Notes: generated by a model from the sequence alone, not told the origin. A stretch of DNA of 64,000 nucleotides from Muriicola sp. Z0-33 (GCF_026126425.1 NZ_JAFMPW010000012.1:1-64000), one strand, 5' to 3'; shown: positions 41,462 through 50,056, counted from the stretch's first letter. Translations and numbers: made by a program.

Positions 41462-42577
41462 TTAAGAGAACATATCCTTAACCTTTTCAAAGAAGGATTT
41501 GTCAGATTTTTCCGGTTTTGGCTCAAAATTCTCATTATTATGCATTTTTTCAAAGAATTCTCGCTGTTCCTTATTCAATTCCTTCGGGGTCCAGACATTT
41601 ACATGTACTAATAAATCGCCACTGCCATATCCATTAATACTGGAGATACCTTTGCCCCTTAAGCGTAATATTTTACCAGACTGTATTCCCGATTCCAATT
41701 TAATCCGGACTTTACCTGTTACCGCATCTATTTCTTTAGAGGTCCCCAGGACAGCTTCAGAAATACTGATATAGAGATCATAATGGAGGTTATCTCCTTC
41801 GCGTTTTAATGTAGGGTGTTCCAGCGTCTCAATAGCTACCAACAAATCACCGGAAACACCATTACCAGGAGCTTCATTTCCTTTTCCAGAAACTTTTAGC
41901 TGCATCCCTTCTTCTACGCCAGCCGGAATTTTTATTGCCACCGTCTCTTCGGCAACCTTTAATCCCTGCCCATCGGCATCTGAAGGACGTTTATCTATCA
42001 TCTGGCCACTACCTCCGCAACTACTACAGGTAGCTGCTGTCTGCATTCTGCCCAGAATAGTATTTGTGATTTTGGTGACCTGTCCCTGCCCATTACAGGT
42101 GCTACAGGTTTTGTATGTTACCCCGTCTGCCTGAACTTTCCTTTTAACCTTGACTTTCTTTTCAACTCCATGGGCTACCTCTTCTAAAGTGAGTTGTACC
42201 CGAATCCTGAGGTTACTCCCCTTAACTCTTCGTTGGCCGCCACCTCCAAAACCACCAAAGCCACTAAAACCACCTCCAAAAGCACTGCCAAAAATATCTC
42301 CGAACTGACTAAATATGTCTTCCATATTCATACTTCCACCACCAAAGCCGCCACCTTCAAAGGCCGCATGCCCAAATTGGTCATAACGCGCTTTTTTATC
42401 AGGGTCGCTTAGCACTTCATAGGCCTCTGCCGCTTTTTTGAAAAGCTCTTCTGACTTACTGTCGCCTGGATTTTTATCCGGGTGATGCTCAATGGCCTTT
42501 TTGCGGTATGCCTTTTTTATTTCCGCTGCGGAGGCATTCTTGTCAATTCCTAATATTTCATAATAATCCTGCTTCAT
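41462..42577 (-). CDS. dnaJ: Chaperone protein DnaJ
   Basis: The 371-residue co-chaperone of DnaK has all domains: J-domain (1-70, HPD at about 33-35), Gly/Phe-rich region (about 75-115), and the zinc region with CxxCxG repeats (about 155-200: CSTCNGQG, CSSCGGSG). Only two of the usual four CxxCxG repeats are visible, as in some flavobacteria, then the C-terminal substrate domains. The gene follows grpE by 9 bases. dnaK is not in this window. Confidence 0.97.
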   Translation of the reverse strand: MKQDYYEILGIDKNASAAEIKKAYRKKAIEHHPDKNPGDSKSEELFKKAAEAYEVLSDPDKKARYDQFGHAAFEGGGFGGGSMNMEDIFSQFGDIFGSAFGGGFSGFGGFGGGGQRRVKGSNLRIRVQLTLEEVAHGVEKKVKVKRKVQADGVTYKTCSTCNGQGQVTKITNTILGRMQTAATCSSCGGSGQMIDKRPSDADGQGLKVAEETVAIKIPAGVEEGMQLKVSGKGNEAPGNGVSGDLLVAIETLEHPTLKREGDNLHYDLYISISEAVLGTSKEIDAVTGKVRIKLESGIQSGKILRLRGKGISSINGYGSGDLLVHVNVWTPKELNKEQREFFEKMHNNENFEPKPEKSDKSFFEKVKDMFS

Positions 42578-42586
42578 CGCAATATT

Positions 42587-43156
42587 TTAATTTCCTACAA
42601 CCACCTTTGGGTGCCTGATGATCTTATCTCCCAGTTTAAAACCTTTCTCAACTACATCAATAATTTTCCCTTTGAGCTTTTTGTTAGGCGCGGGAATTTG
42701 GGTAATCGCATCGTGTACTTCGGCATCAAAAGTATCGCCAGCCTTAATTTTTATCTCTTCTAATCCTTTAGATTTCAGCGTCTCCTTTAACTTATTTCTA
42801 ATGAGTTCTACCCCCGTGTACATTTCCTTATCCTCTGATTTAGAAATCTCCAGCAGGGCACGGTCAAAATCGTCCATTACCGGTAAGAGAGAGACAATTA
42901 CTTCCTGGCCAGCTGTTTTAAAGAGTTCCATCCTCTCTTTTGAGGTCCGTTTTTTAAAATTTTCGAACTCCGCAAAAAGTCTTAGAAATCTGTCCTTTTC
43001 TTTGGCAAGATCTTCTTTTAATTGCTCTTCTTCTGTAATCGTATTCATTTCCTCTCCATTATCATCAACTTCTGCTTCTTCCTGACTCAAATCATTAGTA
43101 TCAACTTGCTGATCTAAAATTTCATCTGCAGTGGATGCTTTATCTTTTTTACTCAT
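42587..43156 (-). CDS. grpE: Nucleotide exchange factor GrpE
   Basis: The 189-residue protein has an acidic N-terminal part (about 1-45), a long helix (about 45-110, with DRFLRLFAEFENFKKRTSKE) and the beta domain (about 125-187: HDAITQIPAPNKKLKGKIIDVVEKGFKLGDKIIRHPKVVV). It releases ADP from DnaK. Co-transcribed with dnaJ. Confidence 0.96.
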   Translation of the reverse strand: MSKKDKASTADEILDQQVDTNDLSQEEAEVDDNGEEMNTITEEEQLKEDLAKEKDRFLRLFAEFENFKKRTSKERMELFKTAGQEVIVSLLPVMDDFDRALLEISKSEDKEMYTGVELIRNKLKETLKSKGLEEIKIKAGDTFDAEVHDAITQIPAPNKKLKGKIIDVVEKGFKLGDKIIRHPKVVVGN

Positions 43157-43189
43157 TTAGTATCACTTTTTAAAACCTGGAATTAGGAT

Positions 43190-43230
43190 GGCAAAAGTAC
43201 TGCCAATTCTTTAGAAATGTCAAAATGTCA
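43190..43230 (-). promoter_or_regulatory. grpE-dnaJ promoter with sigma-54-like spacing and TGACA repeats
   Basis: On the minus strand TTGGCAGTACTTTTGCC (43190-43206) has the GG-10-GC spacing of sigma-54 promoters. The same bases also offer TACTTTTG (43192-43199) as a housekeeping -7 box, with TTG 22 bases upstream. Two direct TGACA copies (complements of 43218-43222 and 43226-43230), 8 bases apart, lie upstream. Which reading is used cannot be told from sequence. Confidence 0.5.
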
Positions 43231-43306
43231 CAAAAAAAGATCCCATCGGGGTTCGTAGGATCAATAATTAGGAACAATGAAGTGCAATACCGCCTAAAAA
43301 AGGTTA

Positions 43307-44254
43307 TTAATTGATTAAAGGATCAATATTTTCCTGTTTCTCTTCTTTACCGTAGATATGCTGCAATGCACCATTTATGTTTTGGTAATCAAAGTCGAAT
43401 CCGGCTTTTTCAATTTTCTTGCTACTCACGCGTTGACTGGCAAAGAGGAGATAAGACATTTCACCAAGAACTATTTTCAACAAGAATTTTGGCACATTCG
43501 GGAAAATCAGGGGTTTTTCAAGTACGGTAGCAATTTCCTTTACCAGCTTGGCATTGGTTACCGGATTTGGTGCTACCCCATTAAATGTTCCCTCAAGATT
43601 GTGTTCTATTACAAAGAGAAACATTCTGGCCAAATCATCGATATGTATCCAGGATTGCCATTGCATTCCCGATCCAATTGGAGCTCCTATATAATTGCGA
43701 ATTGGTTTTGCCATTTGGGGCAATGCGCCTCCAAATTTGGAAAGTACTAACCCAACCCTGATTTGTGCCACATTAATGTTTAGTGCCTGGAACCTGCCTA
43801 TTTCATTTTCCCAGGCTTCCACTACTTCACCCAGAAAACTATTATCAACTTCCATTTCCTTTTCGGTAAAGTAGTTTATAAGCGAATCTGGGTAACGACC
43901 AATAGCAGAGGCAGATACAAAAGTTGTTATTGTGCTCCTGTCTGTACTCTCCAAACCTTTATACAATGTTCTCAGGCTATTAATTCGGCTATTTAGAATT
44001 ACTTTTTTATTTGCCCTGGACCATCTTTTAGAAATACTGGCACCCGCCAGGTTAACAATTGCGCTAACGCCATTAAAGCAATCCCCATTTATCTGACCTT
44101 CTTCAGGGTTCCAGTAAAACCCCTGCTGCCCTTTAATTGAGATAATTTTATTCTTGTTTGTAGTAAGGTAATTGACATCTATATTTCTGGATCGGCACAA
44201 CGCTGCTAATGCCGTACCCACCAATCCTGTTGCCCCGGTAATCAAGATCTTCAT
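43307..44254 (-). CDS. TIGR01777-family NAD-dependent epimerase/dehydratase-like protein
   Basis: The 315-residue protein has a Rossmann domain: ILITGATGLVGTALAAL with the GATGxxG motif at 7-12, then the SDR-like IVNLAGASISKRW and the family signature RVGLVLSKFGGALPQM. Its C-terminal DUF1731 segment (about 265-300, with LLFASQRVSSKKIEKAGF) is usual. It is cytoplasmic. The family includes E. coli YfcH, and the substrate is unknown. Confidence 0.9.
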   Translation of the reverse strand: MKILITGATGLVGTALAALCRSRNIDVNYLTTNKNKIISIKGQQGFYWNPEEGQINGDCFNGVSAIVNLAGASISKRWSRANKKVILNSRINSLRTLYKGLESTDRSTITTFVSASAIGRYPDSLINYFTEKEMEVDNSFLGEVVEAWENEIGRFQALNINVAQIRVGLVLSKFGGALPQMAKPIRNYIGAPIGSGMQWQSWIHIDDLARMFLFVIEHNLEGTFNGVAPNPVTNAKLVKEIATVLEKPLIFPNVPKFLLKIVLGEMSYLLFASQRVSSKKIEKAGFDFDYQNINGALQHIYGKEEKQENIDPLIN

Positions 44255-44369
44255 CGCTCATTTTTTGTAAAGATATTGGTTTTGAAGAGAGCCCGATACA
44301 GGTTTAATTTAGCTTTAACACTCTAAAGACCATTAAGCCCATCAGAGGTTTAAAGCACGCTTGTATAAA

Positions 44370-45032
44370 TCAGGGTTTAGTGGCCCTGAGCATCTCCCGT
44401 TTACCGGGAGGCCCCGGAAGTCTTTCTACTTCAAATCCTACTGCGAGCATAGCTCTGCGAACGCTACCCTTTGCCGCGTAGGTTACCAGTACTCCCTGGG
44501 GACATAGGGCATTATACATCTTCTGAAATATTAATTCTGTCCACAATTCTGGCTGTACCCTTGCCCCAAAAGCGTCAAAATAAATGAGATTAAACTTATC
44601 CTTGTCCTGTATCTCTCTAAAGTCTGTTTGCCTTTTTAAAAGACCAAAATAGTCTGAAATACTGCAGGGCTTCTCCCAGGGACAGCTGTGCATTTTATCA
44701 AATTGATGTTGTTGATCCTCAGCATGAAGTAACTTAGAATAATTCAGCTGCCCTAATTCCTCAGGCAATACGGGATAGGCTTCTATACCTACATAATCTA
44801 TATGAAGTTTTCTTTTCCGGGCTTCGAGCAAAGTAATAAAGGCATTTAAGCCGGTACCAAAACCCATTTCTAATATGGATAACTGCTTTTTATTAATTGC
44901 AGACAGTCCATGGTCTATAAAAACATGATAGGCTTCCTGAATAGCACCATGTTTAGAATGGTAATGCTCATCCCAATCTACTATATGAATGGTGGTTGAA
45001 CCGTCTTTTGTAGTAATGATTTCCCTTTTCAC
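44370..45032 (-). CDS. mnmD: tRNA 5-methylaminomethyl-2-thiouridine methyltransferase domain (MnmD-type)
   Basis: The 220-residue protein is the stand-alone methyltransferase half of MnmC (DUF752). It would methylate nm5U34 of some tRNAs to mnm5U34. Motifs: LSILEMGFGTGLNAFITL (SAM-binding), IEAYPVLPEELGQLN, FNLIYFDAFGARVQPELWT (catalytic Asp) and VTYAAKGSVRRAMLAVGFEVERLPGPPGKREML. The start is GTG, directly after the DUF4920 stop (TAGGTG), so the two are probably coupled. Confidence 0.88.
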   Translation of the reverse strand: MKREIITTKDGSTTIHIVDWDEHYHSKHGAIQEAYHVFIDHGLSAINKKQLSILEMGFGTGLNAFITLLEARKRKLHIDYVGIEAYPVLPEELGQLNYSKLLHAEDQQHQFDKMHSCPWEKPCSISDYFGLLKRQTDFREIQDKDKFNLIYFDAFGARVQPELWTELIFQKMYNALCPQGVLVTYAAKGSVRRAMLAVGFEVERLPGPPGKREMLRATKP

Positions 45033-45536
45033 CTAATTCAGGATCAACAGGCCGTCTGCTTCAAAACCAAAAGTTTTTTTCGGCGCGGTAATTTGGGCAA
45101 TTTCCTCATCAGATTTCCCTGCATCTTTGGCATAATGTCTTTGGTCCTCAACACTCATTTCCTCAACAAATGCGAGGCCATTTAATACTACTTCTTTCCC
45201 CGCAATATCTTTAGGGACAAAGAACCCATAGTCCTTAAATCTTACCATGGTTTCCTGCCCGTCCTCTAACTGCACTTTCATCCAACATCCTTTTGCCTGA
45301 CAAACCTCTATAACTTCGGCTTTAAACTTAGTTTTCAATGTATCCGATACCTGAAGCCCTTTGTACGTATCGGTCATTGCAACCGATAGTTGTGCTCCCG
45401 AATCATCAATCTGCTTTCCTACTGCAGTATATTTCACGGCAACAGGCTTATCTTCAATAGTCTTATCGGCTTTTACCTCTGGTTTACAGCTAACCAACAC
45501 TACTAAAAACACAAGGAATATGTTAAAACTCTTCAT
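45033..45536 (-). CDS. DUF4920 lipoprotein
   Basis: The 167-residue lipoprotein has a signal ending LVSC (Cys17 from the ATG at 45536). Residues of about 55-165 are the DUF4920 fold, an OB-like barrel: KFKAEVIEVCQAKGCWMKVQL and MVRFKDYGFFVPKDIAGKEVVLNG. The CQAKGCWM pair is conserved and may bind metal. Another ATG lies three codons upstream at 45545. It precedes mnmD directly. Confidence 0.88.
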   Translation of the reverse strand: MKSFNIFLVFLVVLVSCKPEVKADKTIEDKPVAVKYTAVGKQIDDSGAQLSVAMTDTYKGLQVSDTLKTKFKAEVIEVCQAKGCWMKVQLEDGQETMVRFKDYGFFVPKDIAGKEVVLNGLAFVEEMSVEDQRHYAKDAGKSDEEIAQITAPKKTFGFEADGLLILN

Positions 45537-45644
45537 AATTGACAATAATTTTTATTCTTATACAAAACTGGTGATTTTTGAAGAGAAAAAGAAGTCTACC
45601 CTAGTGATAATTGTTTAATTTTATTCCTGAAAATCGGATGATAA

Positions 45645-46709
45645 ATGAACACCACAGTTAATAATATTGTTGTACATAAGGCAAAATCCTCCAAAATAGA
45701 TAAGGTAGATTTTGAAAACCTGGCTTTTGGAAAAGTTTTTACAGACCATATGTTGGTTTGCAACTATAAAAACGGACAATGGGAAGCACCACAAATAATG
45801 CCCTATCAACCCATTACCCTGGATCCTTCAGCTAAGATATTTCATTATGGCCAATCTGTTTTTGAGGGTATGAAGGCATACAAGGATGAGGAAGATAACA
45901 TTTGGTTATTTCGCCCATTAGAAAATCAGAAACGTCTTAATATTTCTGCTAAAAGAATTGCAATTCCTGAACTTCCGGAAGAATACTTCATGGAGGGTTT
46001 AAAGACTTTGTTGCAGCTAGACGAGCAATGGATTCCGACCACTGCCGGGAGTTCCCTTTACATTAGACCTTTTATATTTGCATCTGGTGAGGGATTCCAC
46101 GCTTCTCCTGCTGACGAATATACATTTGTAATTGCCTGCGCTCCTTCAGGAGCTTACTTTTCAGGTAAGGTTAGGGTACTGATAGAAGAGCATTATTCCA
46201 GATCCGCCAATGGTGGTGTTGGCTATGCAAAGGCCGGTGGTAATTATGCTGGTCAGTTCTACCCTACACAGTTAGCTGCTGAAAAAGGGTATAATCAGGT
46301 AATTTGGACCGATGACAATAAGCATGAATATATAGAAGAGGCGGGGGCCATGAATATATTTATCCGAATAGATGACACCCTGATCACAGGACCTACCAGC
46401 GACAGAATTTTAGATGGGATAACCCGAAAGAGTATTCTGGAAATTGCCAGGGACGAAGGTATTAAAACAGAGGTGCGGAAAATAACGGTATCAGAATTGG
46501 TTGAGGCGGCGAAATCCGGAAGGCTAAAGGAAATGTTTGGGGCTGGTACGGCGGCTGTGGTATCACCAATAAGTGCCTTTGGTTACAGAGGCACAGATTA
46601 TGATCTGCCTGAATTGGGAAGCAGTTATGCCGAGCTGCTAAAAAAACGAATTACAGACATACAATACAACAGGGCTGAAGATCCGTTTGGATGGAGGTAT
46701 AAGGTGTGA
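45645..46709 (+). CDS. ilvE: Branched-chain amino acid aminotransferase
   Basis: The 354-residue fold-type IV PLP enzyme makes or breaks Val, Leu and Ile by exchange with glutamate. The PLP Lys lies in GGVGYAKAGGNYAGQF (about 200). HEYIEEAGAMNIFI and the phosphate-binding SDRILDGITRKSILEIARD are typical, as is the tail EMFGAGTAAVVSPISAF. The long, eukaryote-like form is usual in Bacteroidota. No biosynthetic ilv genes lie nearby, so catabolism is equally possible. Confidence 0.95.
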   Translation: MNTTVNNIVVHKAKSSKIDKVDFENLAFGKVFTDHMLVCNYKNGQWEAPQIMPYQPITLDPSAKIFHYGQSVFEGMKAYKDEEDNIWLFRPLENQKRLNISAKRIAIPELPEEYFMEGLKTLLQLDEQWIPTTAGSSLYIRPFIFASGEGFHASPADEYTFVIACAPSGAYFSGKVRVLIEEHYSRSANGGVGYAKAGGNYAGQFYPTQLAAEKGYNQVIWTDDNKHEYIEEAGAMNIFIRIDDTLITGPTSDRILDGITRKSILEIARDEGIKTEVRKITVSELVEAAKSGRLKEMFGAGTAAVVSPISAFGYRGTDYDLPELGSSYAELLKKRITDIQYNRAEDPFGWRYKV

Positions 46710-46747
46710 ATTTAAAAGTAGCGGCTAACCCTGCTGACATTTTTCTG

Positions 46748-47134
46748 TTACTTATCCAGAATGGCCTTAATATCGGGCTTAAAATAGGAGGGGCCTTTAA
46801 GGACCTTGCCATCATCTCTGTAGATGGGCATCCCGTCTATACCTAGTTTGCTCATATTACTGCGCTGAATTTCTTCAAAAACTTCTTCTATTTTATACTG
46901 CATTCCATGTTCAAGTATTGTTCCGCATAGGATATACAACATATCTCCAAGAGCATCTGCTACTTCAACAATATCATCGTTCTCTGCCGCCTCGAAGTAT
47001 TCCTTATTTTCCTCATCCATCAGATTAAAGCGCAATCTGTTTTTGGACATCCCTAGGTTCGCTTTAGGGCTATTTGATACGCCTAAGCCAAAAGCATTGT
47101 GAAATTCTTTTACCGCGTCAATTTTACTTTTCAT
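46748..47134 (-). CDS. MazG-like nucleoside triphosphate pyrophosphohydrolase
   Basis: The 128-residue all-alpha NTP pyrophosphatase has the Mg-binding acidic motifs: LMDEENKEYFEAAEND (EExxE type) and VEVADALGDMLYILCG (ExxD type). The C-terminal IDGMPIYRDDGKVLKGPSYFKPDI marks the phosphoribosyl-ATP-like group found in flavobacteria. It should clear non-standard or surplus nucleotides. It overlaps the 5' region of the small gene at 47174, which reads in the opposite direction. Confidence 0.85.
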   Translation of the reverse strand: MKSKIDAVKEFHNAFGLGVSNSPKANLGMSKNRLRFNLMDEENKEYFEAAENDDIVEVADALGDMLYILCGTILEHGMQYKIEEVFEEIQRSNMSKLGIDGMPIYRDDGKVLKGPSYFKPDIKAILDK

Positions 47135-47173
47135 TTCCTCCGTTTTAGATTAGCTTTGCGCAAAAGTAATAAT

Positions 47174-47362
47174 ATGTTTAGCACAGGACAACTTGTATTT
47201 GCGTCGCTTTTTGTTATCGTTTTTGCAATTATCATCTTCCTGACATACAAAAGGGACAAGAAACTTCACAACAAAAATTATAAAGGTGTAAAATGGATTG
47301 GACTATTCTTTATTACATTCGTAATTATTCTATTTATTATCAAATATCTACTCAAGAATTAG
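47174..47362 (+). CDS. Small membrane protein with two helices (62 residues)
   Basis: It starts at MFSTGQLVFASLFVIVF (47174); the longer frame to 47099 overlaps the MazG-like gene and lacks support. Two hydrophobic helices, about 7-25 and 41-58, are joined by a basic loop (YKRDKKLHNKNYKG). Similar proteins of about this size are common in flavobacteria, and no function is known. Followed by 420 bases without a long gene. Confidence 0.75.
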   Translation: MFSTGQLVFASLFVIVFAIIIFLTYKRDKKLHNKNYKGVKWIGLFFITFVIILFIIKYLLKN

Positions 47363-47443
47363 CCTGAAAAATTGCTTTAACCACAAAAGTTGAGGGGTTG
47401 ACAACATTATTCTGGTTTCTCACGTATAATATAAGAAAAGACG

Positions 47444-47451
47444 TAATTTTG
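47444..47451 (+). promoter_or_regulatory. Likely -7 box of the peptide gene at 47479
   Basis: TAATTTTG fits TAnnTTTG, 27 bases before the ATG. It supports expression of this very short frame. Confidence 0.5.
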
Positions 47452-47478
47452 CGTTGTAATGTTAAATAAATCCGGTCA

Positions 47479-47574
47479 ATGGCATCTTTTCTCGTTATAC
47501 TTTTAGCTTTAATTATTGCAAATGCAGCACTTTTAATTTTCAGCGCTGTAGATAAAAGTCGGAATATGAACTAG
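47479..47574 (+). CDS. Tiny single-helix membrane peptide (31 residues)
   Basis: ATG to TAG with a hydrophobic helix FLVILLALIIANAALLIF followed by a polar end (DKSRNMN). It has its own promoter-like box. It shares FLxIxxxLIxANxxL with the peptide at 31468-31548. Unknown function; a subunit or regulator of a membrane protein is a fair guess. Confidence 0.5.
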   Translation: MASFLVILLALIIANAALLIFSAVDKSRNMN

Positions 47575-47594
47575 GCTGCGACCAGTTCCCGGGG

Positions 47595-47743
47595 CAATAC
47601 ACATATTGGACATCTCCAATTCTATTTTACATTTTCACATTTTTATACTGCTTTATAGTTTGTACCTTTAAGTTTTAAGGGTAGAAGTATCTTGTTGTTA
47701 TTCTGATTAATGTTACAATTTGTCAATATACATATTGAGACAT
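47595..47743. promoter_or_regulatory. Two near-identical 20-bp boxes upstream of the fluoride channel gene
   Basis: CAATACACATATTGGACAT (47595-47613) and CAATATACATATTGAGACAT (47724-47743) are partly palindromic (CAATA-N-CATATTG). They lie 110 bases apart, the second 40 bases before crcB. They may be operator sites. No fluoride riboswitch is seen in this gap. Confidence 0.35.
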
Positions 47744-47782
47744 TTGAACAGGCCCTGCAAACTAAAATTTAGTAATTCATAA

Positions 47783-48154
47783 ATGAAACAACTTTTGCTT
47801 GTTTTCCTAGGAGGTGGCCTGGGCAGTTGTCTGCGATTTCTTATCAGCAAAACCTTCAATTCCTATTTTCAACATTTTTATTTAGGGACATTTCTTGTCA
47901 ATGTAATTGGTTGCCTTCTGATTGGGCTAGTGCTTGGCCTTTCCTTTAAATCCAATTACCTTACTCAAAGTCAGACGCTTCTCTTATCGACCGGATTTTG
48001 CGGTGGTTTTACCACCTTTTCTGCTTTCGCATTTGAAAAACATACCTTATTAAAAGCCGGCGAACTTTTTCACTTTTCACTTTATACACTTAGTAGTATC
48101 ATCCTGGGCCTGCTTGCCGTTGCATTGGGGCTGTGGATTGCGAGATTTTTTTAG
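47783..48154 (+). CDS. crcB: Fluoride ion channel CrcB/FluC
   Basis: The 123-residue inner-membrane protein has four helices (about 4-22, 33-52, 60-85, 98-120). The family signature LSTGFCGGFTTFSAFAFE (about 71-88) contains the central GGxTTFS break that binds sodium and passes fluoride. LGGGLGSCLRFLIS and FLVNVIGCLLIG (with the conserved pore-line Asn) complete the pattern. It exports fluoride as a dual-topology dimer. Confidence 0.95.
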   Translation: MKQLLLVFLGGGLGSCLRFLISKTFNSYFQHFYLGTFLVNVIGCLLIGLVLGLSFKSNYLTQSQTLLLSTGFCGGFTTFSAFAFEKHTLLKAGELFHFSLYTLSSIILGLLAVALGLWIARFF

Positions 48155-48310
48155 ATCAGGACTTTTAAGTCTGTATACATTATATATTAATGTATATAGT
48201 TTATGTATTAAATGCACTTCAACTTTCATTATTTCCTTTTAACGAGATTATGTATTTCAAATTCTAAACTCTTGAATTATTATTTCAATATTTTTTAGAT
48301 TCATTTAAGT

Positions 48311-48408
48311 ATTACCCACAAATTTATAGGGGTAATTTTGTAAAAATGATAAAAATTTAAAATCTACCCCTATTTTTTTAGGGGGGTAATTCTTTAAAAC
48401 TATATTTG
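48311..48408 (+). promoter_or_regulatory. glnK promoter region with repeated GGGTAAT boxes
   Basis: TATATTTG (48401-48408) fits the -7 box, 16 bases before the ATG at 48424. Upstream are ATTACCC (48311-48317) and GGGGTAAT (48329-48336) facing each other, then TACCCC (48365-48370) and GGGGGGTAAT (48381-48390). A second box, TAATTTTG, overlaps one of these (48333-48340). The pattern suggests binding sites for a regulator of nitrogen genes. The stretch 48155-48310 is A+T-rich without a gene. Confidence 0.5.
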
Positions 48409-48423
48409 CGCTTTAATCAACAA

Positions 48424-48771
48424 ATGAAACCTATGAAACAGATTGAAGCAATTATTCGGAAATCGAAATTTGATGATGTCAAAAAAGCACTCCATCAGAT
48501 TGAGGTCAATTTCTTTAGCTACTGGGATGTAACCGGAGTTGGGAACGAAAAACAAGGACATGTATACAGGGGAATATCATACAGTACATCTGATATTCAA
48601 CGCAGATACTTATCTATAGTAGTTTCCGATGAATTTTTGGAAAGAACAGTAGAAACCTTATTGGAATCGGCCTACACGGGTAACGTTGGAGACGGCAAGA
48701 TATTCGTATCCGAAGTCCTCCAGGCCTACCGAATAAGAACCAAGGAAAACGGCCAAGCCGGAATTAACTAA
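48424..48771 (+). CDS. glnK: P-II family nitrogen regulator (GlnK)
   Basis: The 115-residue trimeric signal protein senses ATP/ADP and 2-oxoglutarate and blocks or opens the ammonium channel next to it. KQIEAIIRKSKFDDVKKAL, the T-loop region KQGHVYRGISYSTSDIQRRYLS (shorter than in E. coli but with YRGxxY) and TGNVGDGKIFVSEVLQAYRIRT are PII signatures. The in-frame TTG at 48406 overlaps the promoter; an ATG at 48433 is also possible. It lies 27 bases before amt. Confidence 0.93.
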   Translation: MKPMKQIEAIIRKSKFDDVKKALHQIEVNFFSYWDVTGVGNEKQGHVYRGISYSTSDIQRRYLSIVVSDEFLERTVETLLESAYTGNVGDGKIFVSEVLQAYRIRTKENGQAGIN

Positions 48772-48798
48772 AATTTAAACTCACCAACACTTTATAAT

Positions 48799-50049
48799 AT
48801 GGAAGCAGGATTATTTACAGCAAACAACTTATGGATGATGGTTTGTACGGCCCTCGTATTCTTTATGCATATGGGATTCTCCTTTTTGGAAATCGGGCTA
48901 ACCAGACAAAAAAATACCATTAATATATTATTCAAAAATGTATTTATAATATGTGTCGGACTCCTCTTATACTATATCGGAGGATTCAACCTAATGTATC
49001 CCGGAGATTTTAACGGGTTTATCGGATTTGCAGGATTTGGCCTAGAAGCGCCATTAACCGCAGACGGGGCTCTTGATTTGAGCTATAATGAAGGCTATAC
49101 CTACTGGACAGACTTTTTATTCCAGGGGATGTTCGCAGCAACAGCGGCTACAATTGTGTCAGGAGCAGTTGCAGAACGGATTAAGATTGGCCCATTTATG
49201 ATTTTTACAATTGTATATGTAGGCCTTATCTACCCAATTGTCGGATCCTGGCAGTGGGGCGGTGGTTTCCTATCTACTTTAGGTGGCGATGACGGCGGAT
49301 TTTACGATTTCGCAGGTTCCACTTTAGTTCACTCCGTAGGAGGATGGGGCGCCTTAATAGCAGTTTACTTGTTAGGAGCAAGAATTGGCAAGTTTGGAGA
49401 AGACGGGAAGACCAGAGCTATCCCCGGACATAACCTACCCCTTGCAGCGGGTGGTGTATTGATTCTTTGGCTAGGCTGGTTTGGGTTTAACGGAGGTTCA
49501 GTACTATCGGCAGATCCGGCAGGAACTTCCCTGGTATTGGTTACAACATGCCTTGCGGCAGCCGCAGGTGGTGTTGGTTCCTTTATATTCTCAACGGTAC
49601 TTTACAAGAATTACGACTTAACAATGTTCTTAAACGGAATTCTTGGAGGCCTGGTAGGTATTACAGCAGGAGCAGATCTAATGTCTCCAATGGAATCCAT
49701 AGTAATTGGATTACTGGCAGGGGTTATAATTGTACTTGGTGTTGCGCTAATAGACAGATTAAAACTGGATGATCCGGTGGGTGCTATTTCTGTTCACTTA
49801 ATCTGTGGTATCTGGGGCACGCTAGCTGTTGGAATTTTTGGATCAATGGCAGGCTTTGATCAATTTTTATACCAGCTGGCCGGTGTAGGTGCAGCAGCCG
49901 CATTCTGTTGTATTACAGCCTTTATCATCTTGTATGCACTTAAGGCCACAGTAGGCATAAGAGTAAGTAAAGAAGAAGAACTGGAAGGACTGGATATCCA
50001 TGAACACGGTATGGATGCTTATGCAGACTTTAGAATGAATCAACATTAA
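48799..50049 (+). CDS. amt: Ammonium transporter
   Basis: The 416-residue membrane protein has 11 helices. Family motifs: FMHMGFSFLEIGLTRQKN, DFLFQGMFAATAATIVSGAVAERIK (Phe gate and substrate recruitment), DFAGSTLVHSVGGWGALIA (first pore His in STLVHSVGG) and LICGIWGTLAVGIF (second pore His in SVHLICG). It brings ammonium into the cell and is regulated by GlnK from the same operon. Confidence 0.97.
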   Translation: MEAGLFTANNLWMMVCTALVFFMHMGFSFLEIGLTRQKNTINILFKNVFIICVGLLLYYIGGFNLMYPGDFNGFIGFAGFGLEAPLTADGALDLSYNEGYTYWTDFLFQGMFAATAATIVSGAVAERIKIGPFMIFTIVYVGLIYPIVGSWQWGGGFLSTLGGDDGGFYDFAGSTLVHSVGGWGALIAVYLLGARIGKFGEDGKTRAIPGHNLPLAAGGVLILWLGWFGFNGGSVLSADPAGTSLVLVTTCLAAAAGGVGSFIFSTVLYKNYDLTMFLNGILGGLVGITAGADLMSPMESIVIGLLAGVIIVLGVALIDRLKLDDPVGAISVHLICGIWGTLAVGIFGSMAGFDQFLYQLAGVGAAAAFCCITAFIILYALKATVGIRVSKEEELEGLDIHEHGMDAYADFRMNQH

Positions 50050-50056
50050 TAAAACT

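Noticed and set aside
47575-47782. Fluoride riboswitch before crcB
   Set aside because: I could not find the conserved pseudoknot motif or a matching terminator or start-hiding stem.
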